A DNA stretch of 64,000 nucleotides from Avena insularis (GCA_023614405.1 CM042690.1:666880802-666944801), one strand, 5' to 3'. Shown: positions 42,555 to 56,500, numbered from the stretch's first letter. A program made the numbers and translations. Notes: generated from the letters alone by a model not told the origin.

Positions 42555-45500
42555 CTGATCTATGCGTAGATGCTTAGCACGGGTAGTACACATATGTTGA
42601 TATGTGGGCGATGATGATCATGTTATTGCATCTTCTATGTATTTTGGATATTGGTGGCATAGTGGGATGAAGCGGCCCGGACCAACCTTACATGTCATCG
42701 TACATGAGACCGGTTCCACGACTGACATGCAACTTGTTTTGCATAAGTGGCTGGCGGGTGTCTATCTCTCCTACTATAGTCAATATCTGATTTACAACGA
42801 GTTGCTAATAACTTAGTTATCCTCGTTGTGGTTCATGTTCGTAGGTAAGAACGGTTCTATCTCCGAAAGCCCTAAGCCACGTAAAATTTGCAATTGATAA
42901 ATTAGAGGCGTCTAGTTTAGATCGTTGCTGGGCTAGTGTATTGATATGGTATTGTTGTAAGTAGATGTATGATAGATACTCTTACAACACACTCAACGTG
43001 TAAGTTCCATAGACCTTGGCCTTACACACAAAGGAATGATAGAGATCATACCACGATGCAAGTGATAGAGATCAAATGCATGGACCATATCATCTCACTT
43101 TACACATTAGATGTTAGCATCTTATACTTCTAGTTTGGCGCTTTCTGTAGCATTGTAAGATGATCCCTCTTTTAGATATTAAGATAAAAATGTGTTCTTC
43201 CTTAAGTATGCACCGTTTTGTGGATCGTATTTCGAGACATCACTTGATGATCGGGTGTACTCGACTCTACGCTTTCATACAAACGGGTGTAAGACAGTTT
43301 TACACATGCGAGTACTAAGGTTCTTACTTGGCAAGCCTAGCATGTACAGACATGGCCTCGGAACACGGACCGAAAGGTTAAGCATGAGTCATATAGTTGA
43401 TATGATGCCCATATAGATGCTCGCCTTTGAAGCTACATCAACTCACGTGATGATCGGACTTGGTGTAGTGGATTTGGTTCATGTAATCACCAAAAAGGCA
43501 CGAGGGATGTTGTTTTTGAGTGGGAGTTCATTTCTAATTTGGATTAGTCGAACCAAATTTGTCATAAATTAAATCAAAGTGAATTCGTTAGTTTGTTGTA
43601 GTCATTGGCATTCGTTTTCTACCTTATGCTTAGTTTTTATTTGAGATAATAGAACTATAGAATTCTGGATATTTACTTTACGAACTGGTATCGTATTGTT
43701 TTGAATGTCAATTTAAAGTTTATAAGTCCTATTGCAAACTTTTAGCAAACTCTATTTACTCCATGAAGTTTAATAAGTAGTATTAAATCAAGAGTAAGAA
43801 TTCCAATGTTAGTATCTAAAGTATCATGTTTGCCTCCATGATTATTGATATTCAAAAAGTTGTTTTAATATCAAGATTATATTGGAGCTGGAAATTGTTT
43901 CAGAAACCATCATGTGTGAAAGATATTGTGATATCTGAAACAATGTTTTTGGTTGCATTATAATAGAGTATAATTTAGCAAAATACATGTTCTCATATTG
44001 TATGAGAATTTGTGAAGGATGGAGATGCTAGGCATCCGAATCTACCAAAAAGGTTTTGGGAACTGATATTATACTCGCAATTCTTCCTTATAGGCTATAG
44101 TAGCTTGATCATGAAAGTTGTCATGATAAGGATGAATAGAAGATGTAAGTAAAATGTTTACTACACTAATAGATTACTAAAGAATGGATTTTTGAAAGAA
44201 CACCAAACATTTGATGATGGTGATCCACTTCAAAGTGCAAGTCCAAAGGTATTAGTATTTGACTATATATGCTTTGTACCATGTGTCATGTTGAGGACAC
44301 CACTATTGATGTTGATAGATTCTTTTAAAAGAAAAGGAATTGCTGAAAGAGAATCTATAAAATATTTGGCAGAAAATAAAAGGTTGGAGATGTCCAACTT
44401 AGGTATATAGAAGATATACATGTTATGGCTATATTCCTTGCTTGTTAAACAATGTGGTTCTTAGGTATTGGATACCGGTATTGGATACCGAATTGGTTGG
44501 TATGAAGTGTCATACAGGACAACGCAATTCATGAACTATAATGGCCTAAGTAACCAGCAAGAGAATGAGTGATGATGTTCATCGAAAACAAATAAAGTGT
44601 TATTGTGTTTTTCGTTGTCATCAAACCAAGCCTTCAAGGTTTGTTTAAATAATTGTTATTTTGTTCCGGTATTATGAGAACAATGGATGTTCAAATAATT
44701 ACCGTATTCCATAAAGGATGGATGAACTTTTACAAGTCTAGTTGGAGAAATCACATCCATAAACACTATTGCTAAAATGTCGCAAGACAAATGATTGAAA
44801 GATCACTTATGAAGTGACATCGCTGTTTAAATTATATTTGAAAGAAAACATGAAGAAACTCCATGTTGATGGATTTTTGGAGCCTTTGATTTTGATCAAT
44901 TGACGCATGTGAGACTTTCCTCGAGATAATTGAAACTCCGTCCATAGGCCAGAGAGGAGCGGATGACTAGCTTGTTGGAAATTGTGCATGCTAATGTGCA
45001 TAGTCCATTATGTGTAGCCATATGCGATGGATCTTTTTGCTTCATATGCTTTCTCCGAAAATTTGAGTGAATATATCTGTATATTTACTTAATAAGGAAG
45101 AAGTATGAAACATTTGAAAATTGTTCAAAGACTTTCAAGATGAAGTGGAAAATCATTGTAACAAGAAAATAAAGAGTTTATGATTCGATCATAAAGGAAG
45201 ATATTTGAGTTACATGTTTAGCAAAAACACCTAAGACTTGAGGAATTGTTCCATGATTTGTGTTTCCCGATAAACCATAGGAGTATGGCATATTCGAGAG
45301 ATAAAATCAAACCATGTTTGACATGGTAAGATCAAGGGTGTCATTTATAAAACTGCCATTATGTTTTAAGGATTGAAGCTTTAGAGACTACCGCTTTTAC
45401 ACTGAAAAGAGCACCATCGTGATCCATTGAAATGACACCATATGAGTTATGGTTGGGGATAAAACCCGAATTGTCTTTTCTTAAATTTTGGTATGCTATG

Positions 45501-47420
45501 CATAAGTAAAATGTTTACAACCAAAGTCGGATAAGCACGTCTTTGTAGGTTATCCCAAAGAATTTGTTGGGAATTTCTCCATAACACCGAGGACAAAAGA
45601 GTTTGTTACTTGGAACGTCAAGTTTCTTGAGAAGGAATTTTTCGTGAAAAGTTAAGTGGGAGGACAATAGAACTTTGATAAGGTTGTTGAACCTTAGATA
45701 TATGTGCTAAGTAGCGCTACCGGAAAGTGTCCTTGGCGGCCACAATGCTCATGGCTCTCGTGATTACAAAGGTGTGATCTCGGAGATTAGAGTTCCTATA
45801 GAACCGTGGGTAAGAATCAAATAGTAAGATTTGATAAGCAAGTCGTTATTGTTTTGACAATGATGAACCGACTACATGCAAAGAAGCGATGATGGGCCCT
45901 GACTCCATAAAATGACTAGAAGTCATAGAATCCGTGATAGTATCCATACACGAGAAAACAAGTTTCTGAACTTGGATGACTCTCCCGAAAGGCGTGAAGC
46001 CTATCAGTCGTGTTTGGATTTATAAAGAAATAAGACATGGATGTTTAACATCTATGAAATAGTCGACATGTCAGAAAGAAGTTTACGACAATGTTCAAGG
46101 AGTTGATTATGACAAGATTTGATCTTTCATAGCGATATATAGTCTTGACGGATTAATGTAGCAACCACTACATATAATTTGGTATATGGTAGTTGAATAA
46201 ACAAAATAAGGTTCTTCTAATAGAACGGTAACCTAGGACATGTACATGACATGGTCCGAAGGGTTTTGTTAATTCAAAGGGTGCTAAAAGGGCATGTAAA
46301 CTTCAATAGTTGAAGTAAACATAGCGGAGTTGGAATCTTCACCATGATGAAACTATTAAAAGAGTTTAAATTCATCGGAGATGATGAAGGTGCTTGCATT
46401 TGCAAGAAATTAAGTGGGAGCGCTGAGACATATTTCTAATACATTATGTAGAGGACATATTGTTGATTGAAAATGATGTATCTTGTATTGACACAAGTTA
46501 AGAATTTCATTAAAATAAGATTTCGATGAAAGACTTGGGCAAACCCAAAATATTAGGCATCAATATCTATATGGATAGATTAAGGCGCTAATATGGTTGT
46601 GCCAGACATACATATATGAGATATTGAAAGGGTTCAATATGGAAACAACAAGAAAGGTTCTTGCTGCATGGAAAGGATTGTATCAAAATTCAAGTGTTTC
46701 AACACTTGGTGAGTAAAATCACATGAAGATTTTGATCGATTATACCATGATATGTATATATCCAGAATGTCCTATGCTCTAAATGTTATGAGCATATACT
46801 AGAATGATTCATAAGATGATCATTGGACAATAGTAAAGATATTCTTATGAGCTTTGGAAGAACTAAGAATATATAATGTATAAGTGACAAATAGTTAAAG
46901 GTAGTTCATTGTAAAGTGTTACATTGATACTAGTTTTGTCACAAGATACAAATTAAATTTATCTCAATTTAGACTATGGGTGGCACAATGTAATGGAAAG
47001 GATGTTCCATGATGGATTTGGATGAGTTCCAAAGTTGAGACATTGTGACGGATACTACAACAAAAGGTTAAGTATATGACTGCTATAGTAGCAGCAAAGG
47101 AGGGCATTTGTGTTAAATAGTTTGTTATCAAACTAGGTGTGGTTCAAAGTGGGCTAATACTATGAAGATATATTGTGTGACAATAATATCAACATATCTT
47201 GAGCCGAACGAACTAAAGGTCTCACCAAAGGACCAAATCTATATAATGCCATCTCATTTGAGAATGAGTGATGCGTAGAGACGCAGAGACATGCAAATAC
47301 ACACGGACCTGAAACTGTCAGATCCAGAGATTATGTTAACCACTAGCAATAGTGCATATGCAACACCAGAAAGCCATAGGTGTTCAATACGCAAAGTTTT
47401 TCAAACTAGATTATTGACTC
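42555..47420 (+). pseudogene. Degenerate Copia gag-pol
   Basis: No ORF above about 75 codons is informative, but pol traces remain. Near 45440 TPYELWLGIKPELSFLKFW is the integrase GKKP-type region; the following KPKSDK- and GYPKE-like stretches are shifted. Near 46440 a reading resembling YVEDILLIEN then FSMKDLGKPKILGINIYMD is the reverse transcriptase region around Y-x-D-D. Many stops and frameshifts separate them, and gag cannot be delimited. Non-functional. Confidence 0.75.
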
Positions 47421-47437
47421 TAGTGCAAGTGGGAGAC

Positions 47438-49140
47438 TGAAGGGAATATGCCCGAGAGGCAATAATAAAGTGGTTATTATCTTATTCCATGTTTATGATA
47501 AATGTTTATTTTACATGCTAGAATTTTATTGATCGGAAACATCAATACATGTGTGTTTAATAAACAAAAAGGGTTCCTAGTTATGCCTCTCTTATAGACT
47601 AGCTTGTTGGTTAACAAGATGATCAAGGTTTCCTGATCATGGACATTGGATGTTGTTAATAACAAGGTCACACCATTGGTGGAATGATGTGATGAACATT
47701 CATCCGAAGTATAGCATTACGATCAAAGTCATTATGTTTATATTGCTATAATATCATACGAAGTAATCTTTATCCTTAGACCATAAGATCATGTTAATTG
47801 CTAACACCGGGAGAGTATCTTGATAACATCAAACGTCACACCGTAACAGGGTGACTATAAAAGTGGGTTCAGTGCTACGAAGGTGTTATGTTGAGGCTCA
47901 TGGATCAAGGGTGGGATTTGTCCATCCCGATGATGGATAGATATACTCTAGGCCCTCTCGGTGATATCATATTGAAATAGCTTGCAAGCAAGTGATGTGA
48001 TCACTAGAATGTTATATCACGGGAACGAGAAAAGAGTGCATGTCGGTAACGAGATCAAACTAGGTATGGAGATACCGATGATAAAATCTCGGACATGTAA
48101 TATATCGCGGGACAAAGGGATTTAGTTACTAGCGTTAAAGGTTCTCACGATCACAGAAGTCATCGTTGAATGTGTACGAGTCAGTATGGATCTCCAGGTC
48201 CCGTTGCTGATTATTGATCGAAGAGGGGTCTCGATCATGTTTACATTATTCGCGAACCGTAGGGTGACATACTTAAGGGATACCGACACCATTTGGAGCA
48301 AATATGTTTCAGATAAAGATTTAAGAAAGCGCTGGAATTATTTCAATAGACATAGAAACTGTTTCGAGTGAAAATGCTGAAATTGGTTCTGCATGTAATA
48401 TTGAAATGTTGCAGGGGGTTTTATGTGAATGTTTGTTAATTAAAGTAATTAACAAAATTCTGATTAAAAATAATAAAAGAGTTTTATTAAATGAGAGAGC
48501 ATTAAATTTGGAGAAATTTAATGCATTTAAAGTGGAGACTTTAAAAGAGAATGTGAAGGGGCATTTTAATGTGGAGGGGTTACCACCACATGAATGGAGG
48601 AGGTGAAGGGTCACCCCATCCATGCGCCGACCATGAAGGAGGGGCACCCCCCTCCTCCTATAAAAGGCTACCCCCTCCTCACTTCTCACTCACACCTCCT
48701 TGTGAAGGATCTCTCTCCCCCTCTAGTATTATTCCCCCATGGTCTCGGATTAGCGAGATACATGTTCCCGGTGGCTTTATCTGGAAAGGAGTTGCTGCTT
48801 CCGCTGCTTTGCTGGAGCGAGGGATGGAGGTTGTCGGGGTACCAGACGTGTGTGCAATCACGGATGCACTGCTTCTTTGCGGTGTTGTACTTGGTGGTGC
48901 TGGAGCTGGATCTGATGGACGTGCTGGAGCCGGACCTGCTGGACTTCATCATGATCTTGAGATCGGCAAGTGTCCGACTACATCAACCACGGGTTCCTAC
49001 TCGTTAACAAAGCTCGTTGTCTACGAGGGTAAGTTCTCGTTGGATGTATGTCCACCCGTTGCTTTGTACCTAGTAGATAGAACTTGGCGTGTAGTTCACA
49101 CCGTAGGAATTTGTTTGTTTTCTATGCTGTGGACCCAACA
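47438..49140 (+). repeat. 3' LTR, Copia (1703 bp)
   Basis: Same length as the 5' copy, with only scattered differences such as GGATTATG/GGAATATG at the start. TATA box at 48659-48665. Ends CCCAACA against the right arm of the MITE. Confidence 0.85.
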
Positions 49141-49589
49141 CCCACTTAGTTTAGAGTTAGTCTAGATGTCTAAAAGTGGAATCCCACTTGTCCCAATTGT
49201 CCCATATCTGTATCCTTATCCTCCTTGGGCACCGGACAGTCCTAGCCGCCACTGTGTAGCTAGTCTGGCACCGCCGCTTGCTTCGTACTCCATGGCCCGA
49301 GCGCCACACCGTCCTAGCTAGCCCCAGGTGCCCGCCATGGTAGTAAGTTTGCTTCTTCCCTGCCTTCCCCCCTCACGCTTGGTCCATCGGTGGCTGCATC
49401 CCACACTGTCACGCCCTGCCGTTCGCCTTGCCGCCTCCCATGGACGCTGCTTCCCTGCCCTCCATGGGAGCGCGATGCTGCTCCTGCCTCCTCTACACCG
49501 TGCTTCCGGGTGGTACGCTCCCGCCATCTGGGCGAGGTCTTCGTGGCGCGCATCCAGAGAAAGCTGTGCACTTTCGTCGCTGTCGTGGG

Positions 49590-50885
49590 CTCCCATGGCA
49601 CGCTGATTGCATGGGTGTGGATTTCCTAGGCCCCGAGTGCGCGTCCGATCAACGCCTACTTTGTGGGCAACGCCCTCAAGTTCCTTTTCTCCATGTTCGA
49701 CGATCGTTTCCATGTCTCCGAGCTTAGCTCCGGTGTTTTTGTTGCCCCGGTTTCCTGTGCCATCGTGGCCAAGGCTCTGTGCCGGTGGGCCGCCTTCACC
49801 TTCGCCGGCAAGCTGTTCCGTTTCCACCTCTTTGACCCCCGTGCCCCCAACGACCGGGAGAGCTGGGGCCCACTATGTTGCCTTTGACTTTCGGGTTGCT
49901 GACTTGCCCCCTGCTCCGAATCGACGAGTTGTCCCCGGTTTTTTCCATTGGGGCGGCAACGTGTTGTGGGCCGCCTCTCCTCGGCCTATCACTGGCCTAC
50001 TCCGGCCCATGGGCGTGGATTTCCAGCCTGTTTCCGTTTTGTCTCTGTCCATGTCGTCCGCCCCGGATCCAACTCCACCGCCCTGCCCGCCCCTAGAAGC
50101 CCAACTCCGCGTGTCGAGCGCTAGCTCCTCTCCCTCGGACACGTGCCCCACCCTATGTCAACACACTGACCATCCTCTAGAGAGGCGGTTCAGGGAAATT
50201 CATTTTTCACCGCACGCGTCACCGCCGCCCGCTCACCCCACCACTTCCCCACCCCTAGATCCGGATCGAACGCATCTCTCTTGGGCGTATATTGTGAGGA
50301 GAAGCCTCGGGTCAACTCCCCCAACGCCCTGCTGCCACATCCACATCCTTGACCCCACCTCCGCTTCTACATCGCTCCCGGGCCTTCTCCTTATCTACAA
50401 CAAGGCTTGGATGTTGGTGCTTTAAGTGTTTGTCTCGCCTCCACGTCCTAAGAGAGTGTAGGGATCCAGTGACCTGCGTTGTGTGCTCCGCCTCTGGGCA
50501 CATTGCTCGTACATGTCCTCGTCTCTCGTCAACCACAGTGTTGCGTTGTCCTTACCCTAGCTCCCACATCACTCTGCCACCTTGCCGCCAACCCACCAAT
50601 GCCCAGTACCTCGTCACCCTTCCCCTTCGCTCCCTACCCCTCCCCCCGGCCAGGCCACGCTTGTGCCCACCCATGCCGCCCATCTCCTTCCCAGCCGCAG
50701 CAGTCCATGTACGTGCCTGCCTCACCTGTCTTCCTGCTTGGTTTTGTCGCTGGGGCAGCAGTAGTGCCACCGCCACCGATGCACCGTCCCACCCCACTCA
50801 CCTTTCGGTCTACATGCCCTCGGTCGACATGCGCGCGTTCGAGCATTTGGGGAACGCTGATGGCAATAACCCCGTGTACCAATTC
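49590..50885 (+). pseudogene. DUF4283-like / double CCHC knuckle ORF, frameshifted
   Basis: GC-rich. One frame (49663-49887) reads SMFDDRFHVSELSSGVFVAP and RWAAFTFAGKLFRFHLF, similar to the DUF4283-type region of plant LINE ORF1 and related proteins. A second frame (50349-50530) has two CX2CX4HX4C knuckles: CFKCLSRLHVLREC and CVVCSASGHIARTC. Frameshifts lie between them, and a Pro-rich tail follows until the CACTA terminus at 50886 cuts the sequence. Plant LINE ORF1 proteins combine these domains, so it is probably a LINE-derived or domesticated-type remnant. 49219-49589 is GC-rich without a supported gene. Confidence 0.55.
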
Positions 50886-51116
50886 CACTACAAGAATCTA
50901 GACGATTCATGATTTTTTTTTATGACGCGACCTAAAAACATCACGGATTCCTAGCATTCTAGAATGTTTCATCACAACAAGCTCGAAGGCCCTCCATCCC
51001 GGTTATCCATGACATTCCTTGTTTTCGTCATGGCAAATTCATCACAGATTTTGTCCCGGCCCTGAAGCCTAATTTGCCATTTCGTTCGGTGTCAAATTCA
51101 TCGTGGATTTTGTCAC
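50886..51116. repeat. CACTA terminus and subterminal repeats
   Basis: Terminal CACTACAAGAATC at 50886, then degenerate direct repeats of AAATTCATC-RYR-GATTTTGTC at 51035-51055 and 51094-51116, with a related CATCACGGATTCC near 50940. Subterminal repeats bind the second transposase protein in En/Spm elements; the role here is inferred. Confidence 0.7.
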
Positions 51117-53597
51117 GACCCATGTTTGACTCTTTTTTTCCCATCGACCGTATCCTCCGTGCTTCAATCCCACATGCCAGCTTGGTGTCCACAACAGTCT
51201 CTCACGGTAGTGCTGGGTTTGACGCTGCTTCGTGACATTTTTTGCCAGCGCCAGCTGTCAGTGCGTTTGATAGAAATTAAATAACAGAAAATAGTTCATG
51301 CATGTAGACGGAATCAAACTGACAACCAACCTTTGGCAGTACCAACTTGCAACCGCTGCAACTGTCTAATAGTTTTGTGCAGATCTACTACTTTAGTCTA
51401 TATATTACATATAACTCTCAGTCACATGAAATGAAGTAATTCGAAAATAGACAATCAACATAGTATGTACCGACACAGTTGATACATATTGTGCATTTCA
51501 CACAACTATAAAAGAGAAAACAATAGAGCATATTTTTAGATCAACTTTTACGAGTATGTAGAAAAGTAATAATATGCACACAATCAACCAAATATATACA
51601 TAGCATATAGAGATAATATTACTTAGCATGTAGAGCACCAGGTTGACAACAAGTTCTTTACCACTACAAGTTCAATGACAACATATTACATTAATGGTTC
51701 ATCTAACACCAGCATAAACAAGATACTTTTTGGCCTCACTACAGAACATTAACACAACCAGTGAAGCCTTCTAGCCCCTCTTTTAAAAAGGTGAAGAGGC
51801 ACACATTCCCCTCCCTGATTACAGCGAGTTCGAGAACCTTAGACCAGCCTCTTGTCATATGGGAAGCATCATTCATGCCTTGGAAGAAGTTAACATGCTG
51901 AAAAGTGGTCTTGTAGGAGCATGCAAGTGGTAAATCCTTTGGGTGAAAGCGGTTCAGGTGGGCACTACTGTAGCTAGCTGAAAAGTATTGTAGGAGAAGA
52001 ATAATATTATTTGGTGGCTAGAGTTCAGTGTGCATAATAAAATTTAAATATTGAAATATCAAATTTTAACCATCTTGGCCTTCCCGGGGATGACATTTGA
52101 CTTGTTCATCTTGCACACATAGTATGGTATAGATGGGTATGTTGTTTAACTATCACTTTGAGAGAAGGAACTTGGTCAGAAGTCAATTCCAAATTGATTC
52201 CAAACACGAAGTGATCATCGAATTCCTCACCCCTTCATCCTTGGACCTAGAAAGTAATAATCTGTATCTGCACATAAATGTAGCAAAACATGTACTTAGC
52301 CAATGCCACACCTCTATGAATAAGGATCCTCGGTGTATCGACTAATTTAAATCTTTTCATATAAGCCTTAGCTCTTCACCTTGCTATCTTAGCTTTCATA
52401 TTGCAAAAAACTATGGTACGTTTCTTCACATCATCATCAAATGAGACATCGATGATGACAACCTTAGTTTCACCAACCTTGTAGGCATCCTTTTTAGCCT
52501 AAATTAGACATTTCACTAATTAGAATATTTAGTTTTTATATCATATACAGTAGTGCCAGTAGCATCAATTTTAGAACCCGCTCATGTATCTCCCTGGCCT
52601 TCATCCTACCTGCCCTAAAGAGTAAATACAAGAATTAAGTTAGAATACAATTATAATTAGTGAATAATTATGAGAATCAATTTCAGTGAGTAAAACTAAA
52701 GGGCGCTTCCAGTGAACTAGATTGAGCCTTTGTCGTAAGTAGCAACATTGACGCATGGTACACTAGATTGAGTACATACGTACTACCATAGAACAAGGAG
52801 GCGACACATCAAACTAAAACGATGAGGCATCCAGAGAATAAAACTATGACATAGAACTAAACAACAACATAGATGTGGTGACCTAGAAGAAGGAGGCGAC
52901 GCGTCGAACTAGAACAAGGAGGCAACCACATCTAAGGTGACGAGGAGGCGACAACATCACCGACCGGTTAGCGAAGAGTTGACGTGGTGAAAGGGCGGTA
53001 GGTTGAGGAACACTTACATGTCAGTTTGTAGCCTCCGCTGCCACCATCGTCGTCGGGGAAGGGATTGGTCATCCGTGGGGAGGGGAGAGGGTTTTTCTAA
53101 CGCGGATTTGGGGGAAGTGGTGTGGGATTTGGGAGTGGCATGGAGGATAGAGGGTTTTTTATAGCTGGTATGACAGGTGGGTCCCATGCGTGAGCGGTTT
53201 TAGTTCACACTAGCATCGTCTATAAGGATGACGAATGGGTCCCACGCAGACTGAATAACATCACAATATTTCTACCACAAAAAGATCTTATGTTTAGCCA
53301 AGTTTGACAGATAGAATCACAACACAATGTTTTGGCTAATTTTCCCAATGAATAACTATTAATTACACGAACTAAAGGACATTCATATTGATCAGTTCAA
53401 AGGCATGCACACAACCATTAGTTCAACACAAAGCATACAACACAAGCATGCACATAACCATTAGTTCAAACATGCACACACGATCATTAGTTTAACACAA
53501 GCATGCACACAGGCATGCACACACCCATCAGTTCAAGCATACAACACAAAGCATCCACACGATCATCAGTTCAACACTCCACCACCATAAGCTAGAA
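51117..53597. other. CACTA internal noncoding region
   Basis: Mostly AT-rich with no supported gene. A GC-rich patch at 52990-53240 includes GACAGGTGGGTCCCA, resembling AGGTGGGTCCCA near 58024 at the other side of the transposase. On the minus strand around 51380-51300 a weak tRNA-like pattern is seen, too decayed to call. 53397-53579 holds a tandem repeat entered separately. Confidence 0.4.
53397..53579. repeat. Degenerate GCATGCACACA...CATTAGTTCAA repeats
   Basis: About six imperfect units built from GCATGCACACA, ACCATTAGTTCAA and CACAAAGCATACAA, immediately after the transposase stop. Probably subterminal or 3' repeats of the CACTA element. Confidence 0.65.
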
Positions 53598-56500
53598 CTA
53601 CTCTTCGTTAGTATCATCTTTTACTTCATCTTCTTTGTCACTGTAGTAATCCTCAATCATGTCGGCTACTTCAGGCTCACTGTCAACTTCCTCATCTTCA
53701 ATAGCTTTCCTTTTACCTCTGATATGCTCGAACACTGATGCATCTATGATGCGGCCTCCGTTGACAGAGGGTCGGCATTTCCTGAAAGGCGGAGCCTCAG
53801 ATACAGTCTCATCGTTAGAGCCTATAAACTCTTGGTATGCTACATGAGTATGCACCACCTCCTCCTCCTCTCCTTTGACAACATCAAACTTATGTCTTTG
53901 AACTATTTTTTGAACCACCCGCCAGTTTTTGCCCTTGGATGTGTTTGGCATGTAGAACACTTTTGTAGCCTGGGTTGCCAAGATATAACTATCATATTTG
54001 ACCAAAAGTTGGTAATGTTGAGACTCCGGAAGAGTTTACAATACACCATATATGTATCCTTGCGGCCCTCACATTATAGTGGAATAACACAACCGATCAT
54101 TGGTGTTGTAAATCAGAGTTAAAATATAACACCTTGATATCCTTGAGGACACCATAAAAATGGATATCCTTCTCCAAGTGATAACTTCAGTCATTAATCC
54201 ACTGTTTTGTGTTTTCGTGCCCTTCTCACGGTCAGCGGTGAGGAACCGAACACCATCCACAATACAAGCTGAATATGTTCTTACTCGGAAGTCTGGGCCA
54301 CACACCAATGCAAAAAGCTCTTCATCCACAGCTTCTTGATTCTCCTGTCGCTTATTCATGATCTGCATGTACTGCAACATAAATGTAATCTGGTCAAATC
54401 ATGCATTGAAATGCTATATATGAAGGACAGAGATAAATGCAAAAGGAAACTAGCATGGTCCTTGAACCATCTTTGAAATCCCTTCTCAAGCCTTCTTTCC
54501 ACATTGTACATCCCATCATTCACCAGTTGTTCTCGGCGAAGACTGCAATCCGGAGAGTAACTCGGAATTAAAATCTTTAGGTGTATGGAAATATTGAATT
54601 CATAAGTATGGGAGATCAGAACATACATGATATATGGCTTAACCTCCTCGCAGTTGTTTAGGACATACCAACTCATGTTGTTTAGCTCCCTTTGGAGGGT
54701 CAAATCAGTATCATCGCTTCATCCATGGTAGGTGACATGGATTCCTCCAATCAAATTCACACCATGGCCAAACACATTACAATATGATTCATGTTGGTCA
54801 CCTACATTTTTTGCTGGCCGATTGAATCTTGTCACAATATCATCAAGGTATCTAGAGAAAAAAGTCACGCACTCGCTAGCAATGTAGGGCTGTACCACTG
54901 AACCTTCTGGATGTGACATGTTCTTGACATATCTCTTTAAAGTACACAAGAACCTCTGTATTGGATACATCCACCCATAGTTCACAGGCCTCGGAGCATT
55001 GCCTCATCAGGTAAATGCATAGCCAGGTGGACCATCACATCAAAGAATGAAGGCAGAAAGATGTGTTCAAGTTTGCACAAAATTACTGGGATTTCATCTT
55101 TGTGACTTTCCAACACCAATAGTTTCATGTTTTTACTGCACAATTCCTTGAAAAATCTTCCCAGATCTCCAAGTGTCATGTATATATCGGGATGCAAATA
55201 CCCTCGCATGCTAGCAGCCAATATCCCCTGCAACAGGATGTGGCAGTCATGGGTTTTAAGTCCCATGATCTTGTGTGTAGGAACGCTGACACATTTTCCC
55301 ATGTTTGAACAAAACCCATCAGGAAATGTGTAGCCCCATAGATATTGATAGAAACCCATCTTATTCTCCTTATTCAGTTAATAAAGTGCATATGGACAGA
55401 GAAGGTCCTTCTCTATGTCTGTTGGTTGCACCTGTAGATCTCGCCTAATGCCTAGGGCTTCACAATCATACCTAGACTTCAAGGTGTGCTTATTCTTCTC
55501 GTCAAGTTCAAGTAGTGTGCTAATGAAGTTGTGCAAATATTTTATCAATGTGCATCACGTCGAGATTGTGCTAAAGTTTCAACGATGCCCAGTAAGGCAA
55601 GTCCCAAAAACCATGCCACCAGTTCTAGATCGGTGAAGAATCTATTCGCTTCCTCTTTTTGCTCCCAGCATCACCTCCAACTCCTGGTTTAATATGCCTA
55701 ACCTTCTCTAGCTCAGCTTGTAACTCAAATATAGTAAATTTGCTTGGATTCGAGTGGTCATCATGAGTGCCGACAAGCTCCATCTGTCGCCACAAGCGAT
55801 GGCGCTTCAGGAGGAAACTATGGTGCCCAATGTAGCATATTTTTCTCTTTATGGATTTGGACAGAGGATTTTTGCCACAATGCAGGCATTGATGATATCC
55901 TTTTGTTGTATTCCCATACATAGTGTTGCAAGCTGGGTAGTCATGGGTACACCAAAGAACCACTGCTCGAAGATAAAACATCTTGTTTTGGAATGCATCG
56001 TAAGAATGCATGCCCTTCCAAGGCTGTTGTAAATCGTCTAGCAGAGGCTCCATAAAGAGATCAAAGTCCTTTCTCAGACTTGATTTGCCAGGGATTAGAA
56101 GGCAAAGCATGTAGTTTGATGCATCCATACAATCCCATGGTGGAAGGTTGTATGGCAGGGCAAATACATGCCACATACTGTAGCTCATGCTCATGGTTCC
56201 ATAAGGATTGAAGCCATCGGTGGCAAGACCAAGCCTTATGTTTCTAGGGTCAGCTGAAAAGGCCTGCCATGTTCTGTCAAAATCCTTCCATGCTTCGCAA
56301 TCAGCCGGATGACTAAGTATACCATATCTGGGCATTCTTTTTAACTTGTACCACTGCATGTTCTTCGCTATTTTCCTCAAAGAGAACAATCTCTGAAGCC
56401 GTGGAGCCAAAGGAAAACGATGCAAGACTTTGACAGCCGACGACCTTCTTTCCAGATATTTCCACCTTGAGGCACCACACTTTACGTAGTTATCCAGCTT

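Larger units (their letters stand above)
40839..49140 (+). mobile_element. Ty1/Copia retrotransposon with two 1703-bp LTRs, pol decayed
   Basis: LTRs 40839-42541 and 47438-49140, each 1703 bp, starting TGAAGGGA and ending CCCAACA. Initiator-tRNA-Met primer site directly after the first; purine tract GCAAGTGGGAGAC before the second. Flanks are TCCAG and CCCAC, so a target duplication is imperfect or absent. The internal domain keeps the Copia order integrase then reverse transcriptase, but in fragments. The LTRs are nearly identical although pol is ruined, which suggests a defective template copied in trans. Confidence 0.85.
40720..49215 (+). mobile_element. Tourist-like (PIF/Harbinger) MITE, split by a Copia insertion
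   Basis: Left arm 40720-40838 and right arm 49141-49215. The termini GGGATGCAGAAGTGGGACAA and TTGTCCCATATCTGTATCC are inverted repeats. A long inner arm, AGACTAACTCTAAACTAAGT (from about 40764), matches ACTTAGTTTAGAGTTAGTCT (from about 49144). TTA flanks both ends (40717-40719, 49216-49218), the Harbinger-type duplication. Without the Copia element it would be about 194 bp. No coding capacity. Confidence 0.75.

Noticed and set aside
42086..49007. Matching ORFs in both Copia LTRs (for example 42209-42577 and 48569-49165).
   Set aside because: They are repeated because the LTRs are repeated; no protein family is recognised.
51300..51380. A tRNA-like pattern on the minus strand (GTTTGATTCC resembling a B box).
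   Set aside because: No acceptor stem or clear anticodon arm can be drawn; too weak to annotate.
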